The notes beneath the pieces were generated by a model. That model saw only the letters and a program-made list of their open reading frames with translations. It was not told the DNA's origin and ran no database searches. From an uncultured Alphaproteobacteria bacterium (GTDB lineage Bacteria; Pseudomonadota; Alphaproteobacteria; RF32; CAG-239), in NCBI GenBank assembly GCA_910577095.1, contig CAJTLY010000015.1:1-46598 (forward strand): a stretch of 46,598 bases of DNA. The letters run 5' to 3'. Positions 42,523 through 46,598 of this stretch are shown one piece after another (the first letter of the stretch is position 1; each line of letters starts with the position of its first letter). The position numbers and the translations under genes are program-made.

Positions 42523-43386
42523 ATGAATAATAGTCCATTAAGATATCCTGGTGGCAAAAGTAGAATCTCTAAATTTGTCGCAAAATTGATTGAAGAAAAC
42601 AACATAATTAAAGGTAATTATGTTGAACCTTTCGCTGGTGGTGCAGGAGTTGCTCTTAATTTACTTTTCTCTGGAGTGGTGGATAATATCTTTATTAACG
42701 ATAAGGATAAATCTATTTACGCATTTTGGTATTCTATTTTAAATGATACAGATAAATTTATTGATAAAATAATATCCTTAAATGTAACTATTGAAGAATG
42801 GTTGAAACAAAGAGAAATACAAAAAAATGAAAATACTGATATGTTTCATTTAGGTTTTTCTACTTTTTTTCTGAATAGAACCAATCGTTCGGGGATTATA
42901 AAAGGAGGAGTGATTGGAGGCATAGAACAAGCTGGCAATTGGAAATTAGATGTACGTTTTAATAAAGAAGCCTTAATAAAGAAAATTCAACGTATAGCAG
43001 CTTATAAAGAACATATCCATATATATAATATGGATGCTATTGATTTTTTAAATGATGAAGTAATTAAGCTTGATATTGATAATACATTAATTTATCTTGA
43101 TCCACCATACTACGCTAAAGCAAAGCAACTTTATATGAATTTTTTTGAACATAAAGACCATGTTAAATTATATGATGTTGTTAATAAATTACAGTATTTA
43201 TGGTTAGTTTCTTATGATAATCAAAAAGAAATAAAAGAAATATATAAAAATAAACCAGAATTAACTATTGAGTATGATTTGAGGTATACTGCTGGAATAA
43301 AAGGCTCTGGCCGAGAAATTATGTTCGCAAGTGAAAATCTAATTTTCACAAAGAGGAATCCAATAACTTTAGAAATAGTTGCGTAA
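42523..43386 (+). CDS. D12-class DNA adenine N6-methyltransferase
   Basis: The 287-residue product opens SPLRYPGGKSRI (SAM and target binding), has EPFAGGAGVALNLLF (motif I), LNRTNRSGIIKGGVIGG and the catalytic IYLDPPYY (DPPY, motif IV). It ends with the conserved GREIMFASENLIFTK. These are the features of the Dam/D12 class that methylates adenine in short DNA sites. No obvious cognate restriction nuclease is present, unless the ParB-like partner serves that role. The ribosome binding site is poor and the DNA very AT-rich, which points to recent acquisition. Confidence 0.93.
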   Translation: MNNSPLRYPGGKSRISKFVAKLIEENNIIKGNYVEPFAGGAGVALNLLFSGVVDNIFINDKDKSIYAFWYSILNDTDKFIDKIISLNVTIEEWLKQREIQKNENTDMFHLGFSTFFLNRTNRSGIIKGGVIGGIEQAGNWKLDVRFNKEALIKKIQRIAAYKEHIHIYNMDAIDFLNDEVIKLDIDNTLIYLDPPYYAKAKQLYMNFFEHKDHVKLYDVVNKLQYLWLVSYDNQKEIKEIYKNKPELTIEYDLRYTAGIKGSGREIMFASENLIFTKRNPITLEIVA

Positions 43387-43387
43387 C

Positions 43388-43600
43388 TTATCTCCCACAG
43401 ACTTTACAAGCCCTTGCTCCTTGAGCTTGGGCTTTTTGTTTGGTGGTTTTGATACAGTTCTTGGTACATTTTTTAGCCCATTTGCAGGTGGGGTTATGAT
43501 AAATATAAGTCTTGGTATTCATCACCACGGTTGAATTGTCGGCAGCCCAAACAGGTGCGGATAAAAGCAGAAAAATTAATAAACATAAAGTTCTTTTCAT
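43388..43600 (-). CDS. Small secreted cysteine-rich protein
   Basis: The 70-residue product has a signal peptide ending VWA. The mature 50 residues contain YHNPTCKWAKKCTKNC and a terminal ACKVCGR. This YHxxxC...CxxC arrangement resembles the small metal-binding (Ada-like) domains found alone or at nuclease C-termini. Its start overlaps the preceding stop as ATGA. Confidence 0.7.
   Translation of the reverse strand: MKRTLCLLIFLLLSAPVWAADNSTVVMNTKTYIYHNPTCKWAKKCTKNCIKTTKQKAQAQGARACKVCGR
43408..43436 (+). terminator. Plus-strand terminator inside the neighbouring gene
   Basis: AAGCCC (43408-43413) pairs with GGGCTT (43429-43434), with an inner GCTC/GAGC stem and a T-run. It ends the methyltransferase transcript while lying within the opposite-strand coding region. 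Confidence 0.6.
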
Positions 43601-44346
43601 CTTTCGCTCCAGACTTTATTGTAAATACTTTCCCAATCCTCGTTATGGTTGACTCCGTTGACTTCAACAACCAAATCATCGTTACCAACAAACTCTCGAA
43701 CTAAGACCGACGGTATGACCTTGTCATCACTGCCGACATAATGGACTTGCGGAACTTCGGCGAACTGTTTGCGGTAGCTTTCCAAATCCATTGATTCATT
43801 AAGTGGTGGCAAGTTGTGATATTGTGTCCACGACAAATGGTCGAGATTTCCGGCAATAGTTATAATTTTTTTGACATTCAGCCCCGGTTTGGCGGTTGCG
43901 ACAAGTCCGGCAATCTGTGCTCCGCCGGAAAATCCGATGAGAATGACAGGATGATTACCGGCAATTTGTTTGATTGTTTCATATTCGGCATTAATGATTT
44001 CGGGAGCGAATCTCGCAGTTGTCCAGTGTCGCACAGAACAAATCGGGCTTTTAACATACTGGCAAGGTCGAGCAAGATAAATCACATTCGGGCTGTTGTC
44101 TCCAAAAGCCAGTTCTCGAACTAATGTTCCTTTGGGTGTCGGGTCTTGTGTCGGCTTTCCATGACGGTCAAAAGCATAACCGTCACCCTCTATATAAATT
44201 TTATACACTTCCTGCGGTTCGGTGATTTTTTGCCATGTAGCAAGCGTAAAATCTCTTGTTTCGACTTCTTTATACACATAATTACTTGGGGCAGAAACAG
44301 ACGTGCACCCTGCTAAAAATACCATTATCACAATTAGTTTTATCAT
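43597..44346 (-). CDS. Lipoprotein alpha/beta hydrolase
   Basis: The 249-residue product has a lipoprotein signal (IVIMVFLAGC). A hydrolase fold follows with GFSGGAQ (GxSxG), VGSDDKVIP (Asp) and GVNHNED (His), a complete serine-hydrolase triad. The start at 44346 has GAGG 8 nt upstream and puts the lipobox at the correct distance. It is probably an envelope-anchored esterase. Co-translated with the small secreted protein downstream. Confidence 0.8.
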   Translation of the reverse strand: MIKLIVIMVFLAGCTSVSAPSNYVYKEVETRDFTLATWQKITEPQEVYKIYIEGDGYAFDRHGKPTQDPTPKGTLVRELAFGDNSPNVIYLARPCQYVKSPICSVRHWTTARFAPEIINAEYETIKQIAGNHPVILIGFSGGAQIAGLVATAKPGLNVKKIITIAGNLDHLSWTQYHNLPPLNESMDLESYRKQFAEVPQVHYVGSDDKVIPSVLVREFVGNDDLVVEVNGVNHNEDWESIYNKVWSER

Positions 44347-44453
44347 ACTTTTGACCTCGTACAAAATTCACTATATCGGCTTATTTATTTAAATTCCAGA
44401 GGGTTTTTGATGATTTTACTTGATTGTAATAAATATGCCTTATAAAGTAAATT

Positions 44454-44655
44454 TGAGCAGTTCGCTGCTTAGGGCGTCAGAAACCCTTGAAAAATACTAA
44501 CAGTCGTGTGCACACGACTTTAACCAGTGCCGACTTCTTGTCTAATGGACGGATGTCGGCGAATAAGGTCTTGGCCAAATAAGCCGAGCCGTTTGTTAGT
44601 ATACGGTTTCTGAACATCCGCCCGCCTTTCTTTATGAACGGTGGGTTTTGTTTAA
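44454..44655 (+). ncRNA. Structured leader RNA, riboswitch-like candidate
   Basis: This 315-bp gap has a TGAGCAG-UUCG-CTGCTTA hairpin (44454-44471). A 9-bp stem P1 (44477-44485 with 44605-44613) and a 9-bp stem P2 (44494-44502 with 44594-44602) enclose three hairpins: GTCGTG/CACGAC (44503-44518), GCCGAC/GTCGGC (44529-44560) and CTTGGC/GCCGAG (44570-44588). Together they form a four-way junction. A terminator CCCGCC/GGTGGG (44621-44645) with TTTTG follows. GGGCG (44472-44476) can pair with CGCCC (44619-44623), which extends P1 and destroys the terminator. The ATG of the autotransporter is 30 nt further on. I do not recognise it as a known riboswitch class. Confidence 0.65.
44621..44650 (+). 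terminator. Leader terminator before autotransporter
   Basis: CCCGCC (44621-44626) pairs with GGTGGG (44640-44645, one G-U), followed by TTTTG. It can be displaced by the alternative GGGCG/CGCCC pairing. Confidence 0.55.
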
Positions 44656-44679
44656 CTAGTTAAAAGGATGTTTAATCGT

Positions 44680-46598
44680 ATGAAAAAAACTTTATTAATG
44701 ACAACCGCACTTGTTGCCGTTTTCTCTGCAACAAATGTTTGTGCGGAAGATTGGACAATTAGTTCCGATGAAACAATTACCAATCAATATATTGCAAAAG
44801 ACAATGTTACCTTATCAGAGGGAACAGTAAATATATCCGGAAACGACAGCGGCATTATTGCAAACGGTAATTTTGTAATGAATAATGGCATTTTGACGGC
44901 TTCATCAATAGGCGGAAGTGCTGATACCGGCGTATTTGTAAGAGGTGCAAGTTCTTCTGTAACCATTGAAAACGGTACTATAAATTTAACCGAAGCCCGT
45001 ACTGCTAAGGGTGAAGAGGGTGTCAACTCTACAGGTGATATTAATATCTCAGGTGGAAACATTACCTTAAATAACCAAGCCTACATTGAAATGTATGATT
45101 CCAATACCGGTTCTATCAAATTAAGCGGTGGCAACCTTAACATCAAAGATAATTCCGGCGTATTGTTAGACGGAACCAATAACTTCACGATGACAGGCGG
45201 CTCTTTAACCGCAACGTCAAACGGCAACAGTGCCGATACTGGTATTTTTGTTAAAGGTGACGGGGCTGACGTTAATATTCAGGGCGGTGACATTAATTTA
45301 ACCGAAGCCCGCATTTATAAAGGTAATGATACTGCTACAACTGGTGACATCAATATCTCCGGCGGTAATATCACATTGAATAAAAACGCTTACATTGAAA
45401 TGCGTAAGGAAAATACCGGTAATGTTAATATGACCGGCGGCAAATTGGTTATGAACGAAAATTCGGGATTATTACTTAATACCAATGACGACCAAGAAAT
45501 TGACGGAAACGCTATCAAACTTATTGTAAACGGAGATGACGCAACTATTACCGCAAACGGAAGCAACCAAATTAGCGGTGATATTGATTTCACGAAAGGA
45601 ACCATCACTGTAGCTAATGGGGCAACTTTGACTTCCGGTGATATTGCAATGAAAAGCGAAAATGCCAAAATTGACCTGTTGGGCAAACTTAATACCAATG
45701 TCAACGGTTCCGGCAATCTCTATTTCAAAAACTCTGCCGCCAATGTCAGCGGTAATGTCACTGGTTCCAGTTTGTCTTTTGACACCGACCATTCTTTAAG
45801 CAAGGCAATTGGCGGGACTATCAGTAATATAACGACATTGAATGTCAACAAAGGTACTTTGACTTATGATAAAGATGCAGGTTCAATCGGTAATGTATCG
45901 GTTGCCGGTGGCGCTGGTTTAGATATCGGAACTAACAAATTAACCGCCACGACAGTTAATTTTGCCGATAATTCAACACTTGGTTTGAAAATTGCTTCGG
46001 CTGACAATTACGGTCAAATCAATGCAAATACAATCAATATCGGTAATGATACTACAATGAAAGTTACCTTGGACAGCGGTGTTGTTGCAAATGGCGAAAC
46101 CAAGAGTTTTGATTTTCTGCAAGGTTCTGTAACCGGTGATTTTACCAATAAAATTGCCGATAATAATCGTTATGACATTAATTTTGAGGATGGTTCTTTC
46201 AAAATCACAGGGACTGCCTCGGCTTCCGATGTTGTAGCAGATGCCGGCGGTTCGGTTAACAATATCAAAACTGCCGAAGCATGGGATAGCGTAACGTCTT
46301 CATCAACGGCAAGCCCCAAAGCCAAAGCAGTTGCTTCGGTACTAAGCGATCTGTCACAAAGTAACGAACAGGCTTATGTCGCCGCCTTAACCGCGGTTGC
46401 TCCCGAGGTTGCGCCAATGGTTCAGAAAACCCAAACCGAAACGGCTAATCAGGTATTTGGTGCTGTATCAACTCGTTTAACCGGCGGTTCTGTTTCTACC
46501 GGTGCACAAGGTATGTCCTCTGGCGACAATATTTTCAAACGTGGTGCGATGTGGGTTCAGGGCTTGTTTAATAAATCCAAACTGGACGATACATCCAA
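44680..46598 (+). CDS. Autotransporter adhesin, 3' end outside the window
   Basis: The frame is open from the ATG at 44680 to the window edge (639 codons, no stop). A signal peptide (MKKTLLMTTALVAVFSATNVCA) is followed by a passenger of Gly/Asn/Thr-rich beta-helix strands. A 312-bp module is repeated (about 44830-45140 and 45142-45450; compare NLTEAR and GDINISGGNITLN in both). From about residue 545 a helical linker (SPKAKAVASVLSDLSQSNEQ) and RGAMWVQGLFNKSK begin the translocating beta-barrel. This is the plan of type V autotransporters. AAAGGA lies 10 nt upstream. The gene sits behind the structured leader. Confidence 0.88.
   Translation, partial: MKKTLLMTTALVAVFSATNVCAEDWTISSDETITNQYIAKDNVTLSEGTVNISGNDSGIIANGNFVMNNGILTASSIGGSADTGVFVRGASSSVTIENGTINLTEARTAKGEEGVNSTGDINISGGNITLNNQAYIEMYDSNTGSIKLSGGNLNIKDNSGVLLDGTNNFTMTGGSLTATSNGNSADTGIFVKGDGADVNIQGGDINLTEARIYKGNDTATTGDINISGGNITLNKNAYIEMRKENTGNVNMTGGKLVMNENSGLLLNTNDDQEIDGNAIKLIVNGDDATITANGSNQISGDIDFTKGTITVANGATLTSGDIAMKSENAKIDLLGKLNTNVNGSGNLYFKNSAANVSGNVTGSSLSFDTDHSLSKAIGGTISNITTLNVNKGTLTYDKDAGSIGNVSVAGGAGLDIGTNKLTATTVNFADNSTLGLKIASADNYGQINANTINIGNDTTMKVTLDSGVVANGETKSFDFLQGSVTGDFTNKIADNNRYDINFEDGSFKITGTASASDVVADAGGSVNNIKTAEAWDSVTSSSTASPKAKAVASVLSDLSQSNEQAYVAALTAVAPEVAPMVQKTQTETANQVFGAVSTRLTGGSVSTGAQGMSSGDNIFKRGAMWVQGLFNKSKLDDTS

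Noticed and set aside
1..46598. tRNA, rRNA or tmRNA genes
   Set aside because: I looked for cloverleaf arms with a T-loop GTTCRA and for conserved rRNA blocks and saw none that fold properly. A covariance search would settle it.

Overview
The window reads as chromosome from a Gram-negative bacterium. It carries a TolC-like outer-membrane lipoprotein, several small lipoproteins, an outer-membrane barrel and an autotransporter cut off by the right edge. Most genes have AAGGA/GGAG-type ribosome binding sites, strong AAA/GAA codon preference and mid-40s GC by eye. A host-associated, possibly gut, alphaproteobacterium is my best guess, but that is an inference from overall style: no rRNA or tRNA lies in the window.

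Layout. 0.2-9.2 kb: TolC-family lipoprotein divergent from an orphan VirB8-like gene, then pepF, a small membrane gene and a one-domain GlmU on the minus strand, and a DUF2207 membrane protein on the plus strand. 8.3-17.3 kb: a minus-strand run of HAD phosphatase, membrane-anchored Memo-AMMECR1 fusion, M49-like metallopeptidase, two small envelope genes, dnaE and a membrane protein. 17.4-23.6 kb: a plus-strand accessory island. It holds an intact L,D-transpeptidase of the Tlde1/DUF2778 type without a signal peptide, a second truncated copy of its catalytic core, and eight or nine small three-helix membrane proteins. Most of these share a GW motif in helix 1 and an (A)FW motif near the C-terminus; three are recent 455-bp tandem duplicates. 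Two groups of them sit behind duplicated promoters with identical paired operator-like palindromes, and the toxin-like gene sits behind a leader with four consecutive terminator-like hairpins. I read this as a toxin/immunity array.

23.7-31.1 kb: serS and trpS (divergent), a flavin reductase, a nucleotidyltransferase-fold protein, an outer-membrane barrel with foreign codon usage and no Shine-Dalgarno, two small lipoproteins (one MliC-like), a DUF5131 protein and an HD hydrolase. 31.3-35.7 kb: a surface-glycan operon (DUF4422 glycosyltransferase, UDP-galactopyranose mutase, GT2, GT4), implying galactofuranose-containing polysaccharide. 35.9-39.6 kb: assorted accessory genes (cupin/HxlR pair, GNAT, hydrolase) with two decayed genes. 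39.7-43.4 kb: a very AT-rich inserted island with a gene behind an attenuator-like RNA, a ParB-fold protein and a D12-class adenine methyltransferase. 43.4-46.6 kb: two secreted or lipoprotein genes, a strongly structured non-coding region with mutually exclusive stem and terminator pairings that looks like an undescribed riboswitch-type leader, and the autotransporter it precedes.

The two places most worth attention are the toxin/immunity array with its duplicated operator modules (17.4-23.6 kb) and the structured leader at 44454-44655.
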